Assembly: GCA_009792885.1 (NCBI GenBank)
Contig: WMCF01000114.1
Location: forward strand, 1,191,553 to 1,255,552
Length of the DNA stretch: 64,000 nt
Direction: 5' to 3'
Source of the DNA: Eremophila alpestris peregrina
Taxonomy: Eukaryota > Chordata > Aves > Passeriformes > Alaudidae
In this document: positions 1 through 22,920 of the stretch, piece after piece
Layout: each line of letters begins with the position of its first letter
How positions within the stretch are numbered: the stretch's first letter is position 1
Notes under the pieces: model-generated
The model's input: only the letters and a program-made list of their open reading frames with translations
The model's database searches: none
Told to the model about the DNA's origin: nothing
Translations under genes and position numbers: made by a program

Positions 1-920
1 AAACACAAATGCACCTGCTCCTCCCTTCTGTGAATGTTGTATTCTGCACTCTCATCAAACCTGTACCCTCTATAACAAGGACCACAGAGGGATTTGCTGA
101 GGCACTCAGTAGCCAACCAATCTTTTTCTCTGGTCTTCATAGTTTTTCCCTTTCCTGCCATGATCAGAGCAAAAGAAAATTTGCAAATCTTACAGTGAGG
201 GAAAAGTATTGGTTTTAAACAGCACTATCTTTCTCAGAATGGAAACCTATTCTCTTTTATGAGGTTTCTCCTCTAGTGTCCCTCCTGAGATAATTTTCTT
301 TTATTTGTCATCTTCCTCTCTGTAGAATATTGCCACTGTCATGCTGCCAAACTAATAGGTGAGACTTGCTATTCTCTGTAAATTGATATTTATCAGTCCT
401 AAGTTAAAACGCAAAAAGAGCTCATAAAACAGAGCTATTGTAAAACAAAGTCCTCAGTGTTTGCTTATTCATTTCAATAAGATTTGTTCCAGTGGGCTAA
501 TTAAATGTGTGCTCTAATAAATACACCCAGGCAATCTTTAAGCACTTGGCCATTCTCACACAGGAGCAGTGCCTGACCTTGCAATCAGCAGATTTCCTCT
601 GCTGTAAAACCTTACTCATTAAAGAGGTTCTGGAAGTGACCCCAGATATCTTTCTGACTAACAAACATCCCAGTATAAATGAGGACAGCTTCACTAAGGT
701 TATTATTTACTGACTGATAAAATTGCTTTGTGCTCCTGATTAAAATTAGCATTCCTGTAATCTAAAGGCATGCTCAGAACTGTAGGTACATTGTGGCAAA
801 CTGAGAAGTACAGAAATAATCTCAGGAATAGCCACCCAGGATGGTTAAAAGATGTGTTCTTCAAAAGGCCTCAGGTTATCAAGATTCCTGTTTGTCCACT
901 GTTAAAGTTCTGTTTCTTAC
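1..920 (-). other. RBP1: RBP1 intron 2, partial
   Basis: Non-coding DNA downstream of the second RBP1 coding exon on the minus strand. It starts with a good splice donor (GTAAG read on the minus strand, 916-920). The last two exons expected for this family (about 102 and 54 coding bases) were not found here and should lie left of the window. No repeat was recognised; the short open frames look random. Confidence 0.7.
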
Positions 921-1099
921 CATGCACTTGCGATCGTCCACCCCAGACAAATCCTCCTCAAACTCCTTCCCCACATCAAATTCCATGATGTAGTTTCTAA
1001 AAGTGCTTAGAGTTTTAATGATCATATGATCCCCATTCTGAAGGATTTCTTTGTCAGGCTTTAGCAGATTTGCTATTTTTCTTACAGCAACATTTACAT
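921..1099 (-). CDS. RBP1: RBP1 coding exon 2 (residues 25-84)
   Basis: Second coding exon of a cellular retinol-binding protein, a small cytosolic beta-barrel carrier of the fatty-acid-binding-protein family that holds all-trans-retinol and hands it to esterifying and oxidising enzymes. The exon is 179 nt, the usual length for exon 2 in this family, with a TTTTTCAG acceptor just above 1099 and a GTAAG donor below 921. It finishes the split Asp25 codon and reads [19 protein letters not shown], then strands ending in GVDDRKCM. The segments [14 protein letters not shown] and [10 protein letters not shown] are typical of RBP1; RBP5 and RBP7 as I know them differ more. The ligand-side lysine of KPDK is kept. 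Gene order next to NMNAT3 supports RBP1 rather than RBP2, RBP5 or RBP7. The gene is cut by the window edge, not broken. Confidence 0.93.
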
Positions 1100-1708
1100 C
1101 TGAAAAAGAAAATAGTTGTTTTTATCCAGAAAAGTCTTCCACAAGAAGAAGCTTGCTGCTTCTAGGGAGAACTGAAATGAACAAAGATAAACAGATGTCC
1201 AAATCATTCAAACCAGATTTCCCATCCAGAAAAAGTCTGTAACTTAATCCTTTTAAATAACTTAATGTTTCCATTTTTTGATGTGGAATTTTTAAAAAAT
1301 ACCATTTGTATTTGACAGTTAATAAGGCCTCCATTATTTCTGTAGAGATACTAACACAACATCAAATACAAAAACACAAATTGCATTAAGTACTGCATTG
1401 AAACTTTATTAAATATAAAAATTTTACTGCCTTTTCAAATTATAGGAGTTTTTTAATGTTTGGAATCCACCACTTACCTCTTCAAGCTATGTAGTTTAAT
1501 GTCTGTCAATGTAAGCTTCGAGATGGTAAAAAGTAGAGGCTGCTTAAGGCAAAACAGTTTTGCTTAAGGCAATTCTTAAAGTGCATTTCTGAAAAAATTA
1601 CTTATCACAAAAATGACTTATGACTGTACAAGAAAATAGATTCATGTAAAGAATAAGACAGGTGGCATTTCTTGATTATTCATTCAAGAATTTTGAAAGG
1701 AACCTTAC
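1100..1708 (-). other. RBP1: RBP1 intron 1
   Basis: A 609-base AT-rich intron between the first two RBP1 coding exons. It begins GTAAGG (minus strand, 1703-1708) and ends TTTTTCAG (minus strand, 1100-1107). No transposable element was recognised. Confidence 0.85.
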
Positions 1709-1781
1709 CCAGTGCTTTCAGATACTCCTCAAAATTGTCATTGCTGACCATTTTCCAGTACCCATTGAAGTCTGCAGGCAT
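1709..1781 (-). CDS. RBP1: RBP1 coding exon 1 (start codon, residues 1-24)
   Basis: First coding exon. The start codon is at 1781-1779 and the exon gives 24 full codons plus the first base of Asp25 (73 nt, the usual size). It reads MPADFNGYWKMVSNDNFEEY followed by LKAL, which contains the fatty-acid-binding-protein family signature (GYWKM, then NFEEYLKAL). The start was chosen because MPxDF is the standard N-terminus of RBP1. Just upstream, CAG followed by GG and the ATG could be a splice acceptor, so a leader exon further right cannot be excluded. Unlike NMNAT3, the flank has no GC-rich island. A TATA-like GATAAAAG on the minus strand lies about 95 bases upstream, near 1875. Confidence 0.92.
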
Positions 1782-2998
1782 CCCTGTTTCAGGTAATTAT
1801 CAAAATCACAGGCTCAGAGCTGTGGGTTGATTCTGCACCACACAACTCACTACCTTGCCTTGTGGCTGGTTTCTTTTATCTCTTTTTTAGACCATGGAGC
1901 TATGCAAGTCCTTCTAATCCGATTATTGTTGAAGTGCTGCCTTAAAATCCTTCCACAAGGCTGAACCTCTGAGATTTCTAATGAAAGCAGGATGACTTGA
2001 TTTAAAATGAATGAAATATACACTTTTCATATCACTTGTGTAAGGAAAATCCATTTTAACCATATTACTCTTCATTCTTCATGCCACTCAGAAAAAAAAG
2101 CCTTTCAAATAGCTTTATTTTAGGATATTAGCCAAAGCTATAAAAGTGCTTATCTTGTGTGGCTTTTGAGCCAAATTCTTCTTTCTTGAATAGGTTTCAA
2201 CTACTTTATGCTTTCTTTCAAGAAAACAATCAAACAGACCCTTTCAGTCAAAGCCATTTTTGTCTGGTATTCCTTTAACTTGTTCCACAAGCTCCTGAAT
2301 GCTGGAGAAGCACCAGTGGAAGCTGCTTGGCCAGCTGGGGCCCAGTTGGGTGGAGACTTGTATTGGGAAGCAGTGGTTACTCTGTAGTGATAAATGCTAC
2401 ATCACTGCTGCATGAATGCTTTAGTTCAGAAACTGAGAAACACAGAGGGAGCACAGAACTTTATAGAGTTCTGTATTCTCTGAAAGGGACTCCTGTCAGA
2501 AATGAGAGACACTGAATCAGTGTAACAGCACAGAGGAACATGGATTTTCCCTGCTAACATCAGAGCTCAAGTACTGAGCCTCTCAGATGTTTGCATATGG
2601 TACAGCTGAAGCCCCTATTGGATATTTTATCTACTCTGATCCAGAGTCTACTTAAGAGCAATTGCTTGCTCTTAAGAAGACTCTGGATCAGAGAAGAAAA
2701 GAAACCCACTTTAAACATGGAGATGAGGACTGTCTGTCATTTGAGAACCCAGAGCTTCAGAAGTGACAAAAGTAGCACAAGCATTTTTAAGTGCTTGCAT
2801 GAAAGAAAGTTTGATTTCCATCTCTTGGCCAAATTGTAAAAAAGTCAAAAAAGTTATTCAGGGTTTTATAAAGTCAAAGTTTAGAAGTAATATATATTTA
2901 AACATATATCTCTCTCTCAAGTTATAGTTCATTGTATTTTGCTGTTTTAGAACAGTATGGATTGCAGAATTACAAGTTAGCAAAGTACTGTATTTGAC
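1782..2998. other. Spacer between RBP1 start and NMNAT3 3' end
   Basis: About 1.2 kb, AT-rich, between the RBP1 start codon and the estimated 3' end of NMNAT3. It should hold the RBP1 promoter. Apart from a strong inverted repeat at 2634-2693 nothing was recognised. Confidence 0.6.
2634..2693. repeat. 60-base near-perfect inverted repeat (hairpin)
   Basis: The arms 2634-2661 and 2666-2693 are 28 bases each and complementary at 27 of 28 positions (the mismatch is at 2650 against 2677). They are separated by only 4 bases (TTGC). The left arm begins CTCTGATCCAGAGTCT. The element lies about 850 bases upstream of the RBP1 start codon and 590 bases downstream of the NMNAT3 stop. It is seen directly; its function is unknown. 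Confidence 0.9.
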
Positions 2999-3008
2999 CC
3001 TAAAGTCA

Positions 3009-3282
3009 TATTTATTGACTCATTGAAATTATTGAAATGCTAAGAATATTTATTGTAAAGATCTCCTTCTCTTTTCACAAGAAAGCTGTTCTTTGTGTAT
3101 TTTAAGCTATACAGCTGAGCATTCCAATTTTCTTGAGCACTACCACACTCAGATTCATGGATTTAAAACACCGTATGATTTCAAGAAATTTTGGACTTTC
3201 CCTTCATTATTAACAAGAAACAACTTTCTCAAGAAAACTACATGCCAAAGCTGCTGGTCTGACACGGCCCACAGTGCAGAGA
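3009..3282 (-). other. NMNAT3: NMNAT3 3' UTR (estimated)
   Basis: Sequence downstream of the NMNAT3 stop codon on the minus strand. AATAAA polyadenylation signals on the minus strand occur at 3049-3054 and 3011-3016, so the transcript may end near 3000-3030. The exact cleavage site cannot be seen. Confidence 0.5.
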
Positions 3283-14874
<11,592 letters not shown>

Positions 14875-17107
14875 CTGAAGAAAAAAAAAATTTAAAACAA
14901 AAGACAAAGTTGAGAAAGAGCTGTCTGCCCTTGGTTCCTGAACTAAAAGGAGCTGTTCCCAGAACTGGGTGTTCCTGGAACACCAATGCAGTGTCCAGAG
15001 ATCAGTCCTGTCCCAGCATCCAGCACCTGCCTGCTAAGGAACACACTGTTACTGGATATTAATTAGGAGAACATCAACACATTGTACTTCCCCACAAACA
15101 GACATCGCTAGAACATACTTCTACAAATTTACATTCTTATCATTAAAACCTGACAATTTTTTTCTTATTTTTCACTTTTAACCTGCTTTTATTAGAGAGA
15201 AAGGTTCTGTCTTCGTGGCCATTGATAACGTTGGAACCCATGGGCCTGCTACACAATCAGATTTTTTTTTTTAATAACTTCTTACAATGAACCTTTGCAA
15301 CACGTGACAAAACCTTATGTGCAACACCCAATCCCCTAAGGTGTGACTTCCTTGGAGCTGGGCAGGCAGCACTGGGGGTCAGCCAGCTGGCAAACACTTC
15401 CAGCCAGATTATCAGCATTGTGGTTCCTCTGCTGCACTGCAGAGCAATGCACAGTGCACCAACAACAGGCAGCAGCAGGGGAGAGGAAGCATAGCTGTGT
15501 CAGGAAACCCCCAGGGCATTAAAAAGCTGTGAACAGGGGTAATGGGTAGGGAGCAATGCTGTGAGGAGCCTTACAGGGGTGTTAACAAACAACCCTGATA
15601 TAATTCAGTTAAATTGTCAGTCATCTACTGAAAATGTAGTAAAAATCAATCCACTGTGCTTGGAGCTATTTACTTGCATAACTCTTTTTAAAACTAGTTC
15701 AGAATACAAGTGGCTTGATAAAAACAATTGCATCCCACATCCACGTCTGCAAATGCAAAGTATTTTCCTAGAATTTGAAATCTCTACATTACTTGCACCT
15801 GTGTATTACACAAACACCACTCCCCCCTTCCCTGGCCTCCAGCCCTCCCCCTCAAACAGAACAGGCTTCCTGCAGGAGACACTTGCATCCCAAACTTCAG
15901 CACTCAGCTTTGGGATAACAGACCAAACCCTGCACAGATTGTGTGTTCTGATGAGCCAAATCTCACTCTCCATCTGCACTGTACCTGTAGCTCAGAGCCC
16001 ACCTCTTATTGTTTCCAGTTCTTACTGTCCCTTCTGCCCCCACCCCTTTCTCTAAGAAAAATTTAATAATGGTTAAATCCATGTCAAGTAGCTATTTTAT
16101 AGCTGCCAGCATGACTGGTTCATTTATGGAGGATTTACAGCCTGAAGACTGGGACTGCACCCTGGAACAGCACTCAGCACACCAAGCAACAAGTGCTAAT
16201 ACTGTAATGTGGGACTGTTTGAACCTTTGACATTGAACCTTTTTACTGAGAAAATTCCTTGAAGCACTGAATGCTATCTATACCTCCAGCATCTGGTACT
16301 GCATAGAACAATTGTTTCATTATGCTTTTATTCTACTTTCCTCATTTTTCATACCTTCCACCATACTAGGGGAGACATACTGGGGAGAAAACACTTGCTG
16401 GCTGTATAGCCACTGAAATTTGGCAACAGTTTTATGGTCTGTGATGGGAGTAGGTGGAGGACACTCACTGCACCCTGCTCCCTCCTCTGGTTTGCTGTCC
16501 CTGTGCAGACACAAAAACTCACACATGAAAACTGTATGCAAAATATACAGCTTCTTTCTTCAGAAAAAAACCCAAAAAATGTTCTTTTTTCAGTATCAGC
16601 AATTCTGTAAATGTATCTCCACTGAATGGGGGAAAGTGCTTCTGCCTGAAACTGAGCAAAACATCAGCATCTGAATGGAGCTCTCATTGCTGGCTCATGG
16701 CTCTCCTGTGCTCCCTCCTGTTCTGATCAAGTGCAGTTTATATTTCCAAAGCTGTTCCTTTATTTGCCATCTCGACTGAATGATTTCTTTTGCTTTGCTT
16801 TTAATTCTACAGACTACTCTATTTCTCACCTGAAACAAAGGTGTTGGACAGTTTCATTGCAGCTCTTACTGATTTATACCTGGAAACTCCAGGGAAAGAC
16901 TTCAACCTGTGATTTCTAGTGATTACTTGACAGTACTGATTTTGGAAACTCAAAAATCAAACCACCACCAAACAAACAAACAACAAAACCAAAAAAGAAA
17001 ACAGATAAAAACCCCATAACAAACCAAGATTGTACTAATAGTAAATAAACACACAATGAAAAAGCATCTCACAAGGTATTGTACATCTATAAACTCACAA
17101 ACACCCC

Positions 17108-17126
17108 ATATATATATATATATATT
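17108..17126. repeat. (TA)n microsatellite
   Basis: About nine consecutive TA units in NMNAT3 intron 1. Confidence 0.85.
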
Positions 17127-20100
17127 ATTTCTCTTAATCTTTTTAGATTTTATTTTTACTATTCCCAAATATAGTGCACCCTGCACCTATTCAACAGGTC
17201 TAGGACAACTTTTAGTATTTGAAGCAAAACTTTCTCATTCAGTTGCTGTCTCAGCTGGTACTAATTACCTGAGGGGTTTTAAATCATTAGAACACGACTC
17301 AAAGCAATAGAAAAAAAAAGGAGTCAATTGATTTTTCAGCTAAGCTCTCTTGAGAAATCAAACACGGGGGAAGTTTAAACACAGAGTCCGTGTGCCCCAC
17401 TCTGGGCCTGTGTTTCACCACCCTTGGGCAAACAGTCAATCCTAGAAATGCCAGTCTGCATTTTGGAAAGGTTCCAGCAACAGGGACATCATGTGGCAAT
17501 GCAGAAAAGGGCAGTCACCTTCAGTGGGGAGGCTACACTCAAGCTATATAAAAAAGGTTGGATGATGGACAAAGCATTATGATTTTCATTAGATAATTCC
17601 TGCAGTTCTTTTTCTTTCTTTTCTAAGTTCTTTTTCTGGTGCCTATATTCCAACAATATGTCAATAACAGATGACATTACAGATTACCACAGTTAAGTTC
17701 TGCTGAAAGTCAGTAATTAGAGCCATATCTGATTAATTATCAGCAGCAGAAGGGAGTGCTGAGCAGCTCAGTCTGATCCATGAGCTGTTAAAATTAGTGA
17801 ACTGGAGAACAAGACACTGATACGTGCACACTATGTGGCACTCACCCTTGAAGGAACATTTCTGCAAGTAGAAATAAACCAAATCCTAGCACAGGATTAA
17901 AGCATTATCTCCTCCTGTGAGGGTGAATCTAGATTAATTTAGATGAAATTTAGATTTGAACAAGTTCAAAGCTGCCCGGTTCCATTCTTTTACTGGGCCA
18001 TGTCATTACTTCATATAAATTCATGCAGATTCACTGGGACCAGCTGAGTTACACCAAGTGACACAAAGAATATTAGAGTCGTGAGACAGATTTTGAAAGT
18101 CAGGAAATAAAAGTACATTTAGTAGCTGACCCAAGTCATACCAAGCCACAGTACACAAATATCCCTTAAAAATATGAGTGGATATGAGAGTTTCTCATGC
18201 TGTTAATAATAAGAGCTGCTGCCATAGAGAAGTTACTCCAGCCAGTAAGTTCCCAGCATTTGCTGTCACCAAAACCAATCCTCCACAACAGTGACAAATG
18301 TTTACCTGTATATCCCCACCTTCCCATCAATAATGAACATATGTACCTGGATGAGGAAAAATGGAAAATGTATAATCTGGTGCAGTGTTTTATTTACTCA
18401 TCAAAAAGTTACTCACTCCAGCCACAAAGGATTTTGCAAGGAGCAAATATATATAACACACAGCCCAATATAGTGCTGTAACCCTCCAAAACAACTTTTT
18501 CAGGGCCACATGCTGAGTCATATTATTATTAAATTACAGTGATTTAGGTGGGCCCCATTTATTTGACTTTCCCTGAAAGCCATGACAGGATACATGATTT
18601 CCTATCAGATTCACCACAGCTATGAAGCTACTCCTTCTAATGCCCACACCAGACTTTGTCAGAGAACAGAAGTCCCATCGCAGCATCAGAGAAATACCAA
18701 GATCTGCTCCCCTCCTCACTGCAGTATTCACTAGAGAAGCCAATTATCTGGGCTTTTTCACGTGTCACACTGAAGATGGCCCAAAACACAACAAATGCTG
18801 CCTTTTAACAATTCACAGGGCGTTTTGCCTGAGCCAGATCTGCTCACTTTGGGAGTACTCACTGTTTCTTCTTCCTCTCTGTCCAGGCAGCAATCTTCCC
18901 AGCAAAACAAAACATTCTGTGTGAACAAGTCACTTCACAGAAAACTGCCTGTGGCCCAAATTCCAAGTGCCCTGGTGGCAACCAGAGAAAGCAGCCTCAG
19001 GAGAAGTGTCTCTTCCTCTCCTGAGATTATAATCCTTCATATCACAGCACAACATTCTTGCCATTCCTTTATTTCAATGGGGAAATTCCCTTTCACAGAA
19101 GAACCAACAAAACCACTCTATCAGTTACACCTCTAAAATCAACCTAAACATGACTTATGGCTCCATTTACTTGGAATGAGTTATTTCTTCTGAATGAAAC
19201 CAGTTCTCTGTTTTCAGCTTCCAATCCCAACTCCACTGCTACAGAGAATCGGCAGTTGAAAGAGACTAAGGAAGAAAATTCACCACAAAAAGAATAAACT
19301 GGCAAAGCACAACAAATATAAATAATATATTGAGCACAGGACTCAGCAGCCTGAAATACATGCAAATATTGAACCTCCCATTTATGGCATTACCTTCAAC
19401 AATTATGAACTCTGAAAAATTTGAGCAGAATTATTGCTTAGCCCAAGGTTAATTCTCAACACACACAAAACAGTGCATGTGAATTCAAGCCAACAACACG
19501 TTTTTTTAAGGCTGTGAGTTGCTGCAAGTTTCTAACCAGAATTCCTCAGTGGGGCACAAGAGTGTCTGGTCCCAGAGTCCAGCCAAAAAATTATCCACAG
19601 AGATACTCCCACGATAATATCCTATATGATACATTTTTCTTAGTATTCTTAAGAATATTGTATGTTAATAATATTCTTAATCATCCTGCAAAATAATCAC
19701 ACTTACAGGCTGCCCAGTGCCTGAACAATAAGGAATACAACAACTCAGCAACATAGAATTCAGAAGCTACCATTTGTGCACATCAGCACCAAATTCCCAT
19801 ATTTTTAACATCCCTATTTTTTGCATTTACTAAATATTCTGAGGTTATTTCAGATTTTCTGCTGCCGTCAAACAGCAAACATGTAAAGGCAGTGACAACA
19901 TAACATCCTTAATGCTCTTTTTCTGTATTAGGGAAAATAATAAAATAATCCCATTTTTTACAAAAGGCATTAATTACATTCTAACTGCTCATAAAACACT
20001 TAACAATACTTAGACATTGAGCATTGTACCAGTTTCATCTGGTTACAGGGCCAGTGATACTCCACTAACCCAGAATCATGTAGAAAATAATTTAAAAAGG

Positions 20101-21771
20101 ACCAGACTGGCCAACACCTCATACCCAGTGTTTGCTGGGTAGTGCAGGATCTCACTGGCCTCACACAACACCACTCCCTCCACAATTTTGTAGCATTTCC
20201 ACAACTCAAGAGAATACAATCATCTCCTGGTATCTTTTATTTCCCACAGTATGATCTTCATAATTACTGCTCCAGTAATTATAGTGATCACTCAGCATCT
20301 GACACTCAGCTCCCTTCCTATTCTTTGTGTTCATATCACACTAATGAATAAGCTTTTTCTTCTTCCACAGTTGTCTAAACTATTCTAAGTAAAGCCAGGA
20401 GTCCTCCTTCTGTTTGCTGTGTACAGTCAGTCACCCACAATGCACAGTACATTGACTTACAGAAAAAGAGGATTCACACAGAACTGCAACTCTGGGAGGC
20501 TATTTTTAAGCAAACAAACAGCTGATTTAGTGAAAGCACCAACTTGTCTGTCAAAACAAACTCTTGCTAAAACTTCAAGAGTTCCTGTTGAGAAGCCATT
20601 CAGAGTGATTGTCTATCAACATCTCTGTAATTTTCTTTCAACTACCAAAACACACTTAGCATATCCTAAGGCAAATCTCAGAAACTGAGCTCGCACACAA
20701 ACGGAAGATAAATTTAGGTGGTAAAGAAAACATCTTCAATCACGAAAATGTGCTCTTATAAAGCTGGTTTTAGACAGCAGCAAGCTAATGAAACCCCTAG
20801 CAGCACTAGTGCAGAACACTCAGATGCAAAATAATCATATATAGCACCCACAGCATAAGGCAGAATTTCCTGAACACACAGCAAGACCTGTCTGTGCCAC
20901 ATCACTAGGCTAAATGGCATTTGTTATGTTTTTGAAGTTCACCATTATACTCTGTGACTCTGTATGGCTAATTTATTCATTTCTGCTAGTTACCGTTCAG
21001 AAAAATGCACAGTGCTGGGTGAGAAGAGTGACATCCACACAAACTATTTGAGTGGTAATTGCACCAAATCAGCAATGTGTTGGGAAAAGACACAGTTGTG
21101 AAGATGGTTGGAGAGACTGAGGCAGTTCTCTAGTGGCACATGCTGGGCCAGGGTAGGCAGGTGGGGCTTGACAGCTTCACCCAGCACACTTCACCTGCTC
21201 CAGGTGCAGCAGCAGCAACTGAAATGTTGTATGAATTAAATCCTTGGAAATCATCACCGCTATGAAATCCACTTTGTCTCAATAAATTATTTTAAAAGGC
21301 ACAAGGTCAAATTCTCCTTTGACAGGACTGTCACCTGTTGTGTCCTCAGTGCTACCCACACACATCCCTGGACTTCTGAAAGGTCTTTGGGATCATCTAA
21401 ACACTAATTAGGTTGTCATAGATAGGCGAAATTCTAAAATTTGCATTTCTGAAGTTAAAGGCACAAAGGCAGTTTACTGGTACAGTCACACAGTGGAACC
21501 AGACTTCAGCAGCAAATCACTCCTGGAAAACACGTGGATTGTATTGCTGCAAAGTTTAAAGAAAACAAACATCACGCATTGTTTATAAAATCAAACAGCA
21601 GCTGTGGCACCCTCTTAAAGCTGGGGAGAAAGACTAAGTTACACGGTGAAAGCCAGATTGACTGAAATAAACAAAAAGTAACCATATCTACTGTTATCCT
21701 CTAACTCCCACTGCACTTGGCCAGGCGTTGGGGGATGGAGGGCAGAGAAGAGAAAAAAAGCATTCTGTTTT

Positions 21772-21811
21772 AAACACACACATGCACACATATATAATAT
21801 ATATATATGCT
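21772..21811. repeat. (AC)n/(TA)n microsatellite
   Basis: A run of ACACACAC followed by CATATATAATATATATATAT. It lies just upstream of the GC-rich block. Confidence 0.8.
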
Positions 21812-21884
21812 TATATGGTGGTGGACATGCATCTATCAAATGCACGGCGTGCTCAACCCGGAAGCCCCGGCTGGGGGATTGAGG

Positions 21885-22655
21885 CCTGCCCACAGAGCCC
21901 GCAGCGCCCTCTCAGTGCCCACAGGGCCCGCAGTGCGCTCAGTGCCAGCTGCACGCAGGGCCCTCAGTGCCCNNNNNNNNNNNNNNNNNNNNNNNNNNNN
22001 NNNNNNNNNNNNNNNNNNNNNNNNNNNNNNNNNNNNNNNNNNNNNNNNNNNNNNNNNNNNNNNNNNNNNNNNNNNNNNNNNNNNNNNNNNNNNNNNNNNN
22101 NNNNNNNNNNNNNNNNNNNNNNNNNNNNNNNNNNNNNNNNNNNNNNNNNNNNNNNNNNNNNNNNNNNNNNNNNNNNNNNNNNNNNNNNNNNNNNNNNNNN
22201 NNNNNNNNNNNNNNNNNNNNNNNNNNNNNNNNNNNNNNNNNNNNNNNNNNNNNNNNNNNNNNNNNNNNNNNNNNNNNNNNNNNNNNNNNNNNNNNNNNNN
22301 NNNNNNNNNNNNNNNNNNNNNNNNNNNNNNNNNNNNNNNNNNNNNNNNNNNNNNNNNNNNNNNNNNNNNNNNNNNNNNNNNNNNNNNNNNNNNNNNNNNN
22401 NNNNNNNNNNNNNNNNNNNNNNNNNNNNNNNNNNNNNNNNNNNNNNNNNNNNNNNNNNNNNNNNNNNNNNNNNNNNNNNNNNNNNNNNNNNNNNNNNNNN
22501 NNNNNNNNNNNNNNNNNNNNNNNNNNNNNNNNNNNNNNNNNNNNNNNNNNNNNNNNNNNNNNNNNNNNNNNNNNNNNNNNNNNNNNNNNNNNNNNNGCTG
22601 CACGCAGGGCCCTCAGTGCCCCCAGTGCCGGCTGCACGCAGGGCCCTCAGCGGCC
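21885..22655. repeat. GC-rich minisatellite around the gap
   Basis: Both sides of the N block carry variants of the same unit: CAGGGCCCTCAGTGCCC, GCCCGCAGTGCGCTCAGTGCC and GCTGCACGCAGGGCCCTCAG, roughly 25-34 bases per unit. The left flank (21885-21972) and right flank (22597-22655) match each other, so the gap very likely hides more copies. Confidence 0.8.
21973..22596. other. Assembly gap (624 N)
   Basis: Unresolved bases. Open frames reported through the N block are artefacts. Confidence 1.
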
Positions 22656-22920
22656 GCTCCACTTCGCGTCCCCGCCCGAACCAGCAGCCGCTGCCGACTC
22701 CCGCGGGATCCGGCCGGCTCCTCCCCTCCTGTCTAGCCCTCCGTCCGTCCGTCCTTCCTTCTGTGCTTACCGCAGGACAAGCATTGCCTGAACGATAAGG
22801 CAATCATTGAGCGGGGCCCCGGCGGTTGGCGGCGGTGCCCCGGCTCCCCGGGACAGGCTCGGGGCTGCCCCGCGCGGCCGGGCCTGTCCCCGCGGCGCTG
22901 CACAGCGGCAACCTCGCCTC
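22600..22920 (-). promoter_or_regulatory. NMNAT3: CpG-rich promoter region of NMNAT3 (inferred)
   Basis: The most GC- and CpG-dense unique sequence of the left half of the window, with GGGGCCCCGGCGG and CCCCGCGCGGCCGGG blocks and (CCGT)n near 22741-22754. It lies upstream of NMNAT3 and contains a consensus donor on the minus strand, as expected for a housekeeping-type start region. It may also fire on the plus strand. The transcription start is not visible. Confidence 0.6.
22771..22840 (-). other. NMNAT3: NMNAT3 non-coding first exon (inferred; upstream limit unknown)
   Basis: On the minus strand the sequence CCTGCG is followed by GTAAGCACAG (22770-22761), a near-ideal splice donor, inside the CpG-rich block. 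The expected partner is the acceptor above 14874. The upstream (right) limit is arbitrary. Confidence 0.5.

Larger units (their letters stand above)
14875..22770 (-). other. NMNAT3: NMNAT3 intron 1 (inferred), contains the assembly gap
   Basis: About 7.9 kb between the inferred non-coding first exon and coding exon 1. Contents seen: a short (TA)n run near 17108-17126, A/C-rich low complexity near 16962-17005, an alternating purine-pyrimidine tract at 21772-21811, and the GC-rich minisatellite with the N gap at its right end. No transposable element and no other exon were recognised. Confidence 0.6.

Noticed and set aside
19640..19680. AT-rich hairpin (AAGAATATT ... AATATTCTT)
   Set aside because: Short 9-base arms in AT-rich DNA; expected by chance in a window of this size.
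21728..22803. Several ORFs of 230-356 residues on both strands
   Set aside because: They run through 624 N and a GC-rich minisatellite; the open frames are artefacts.
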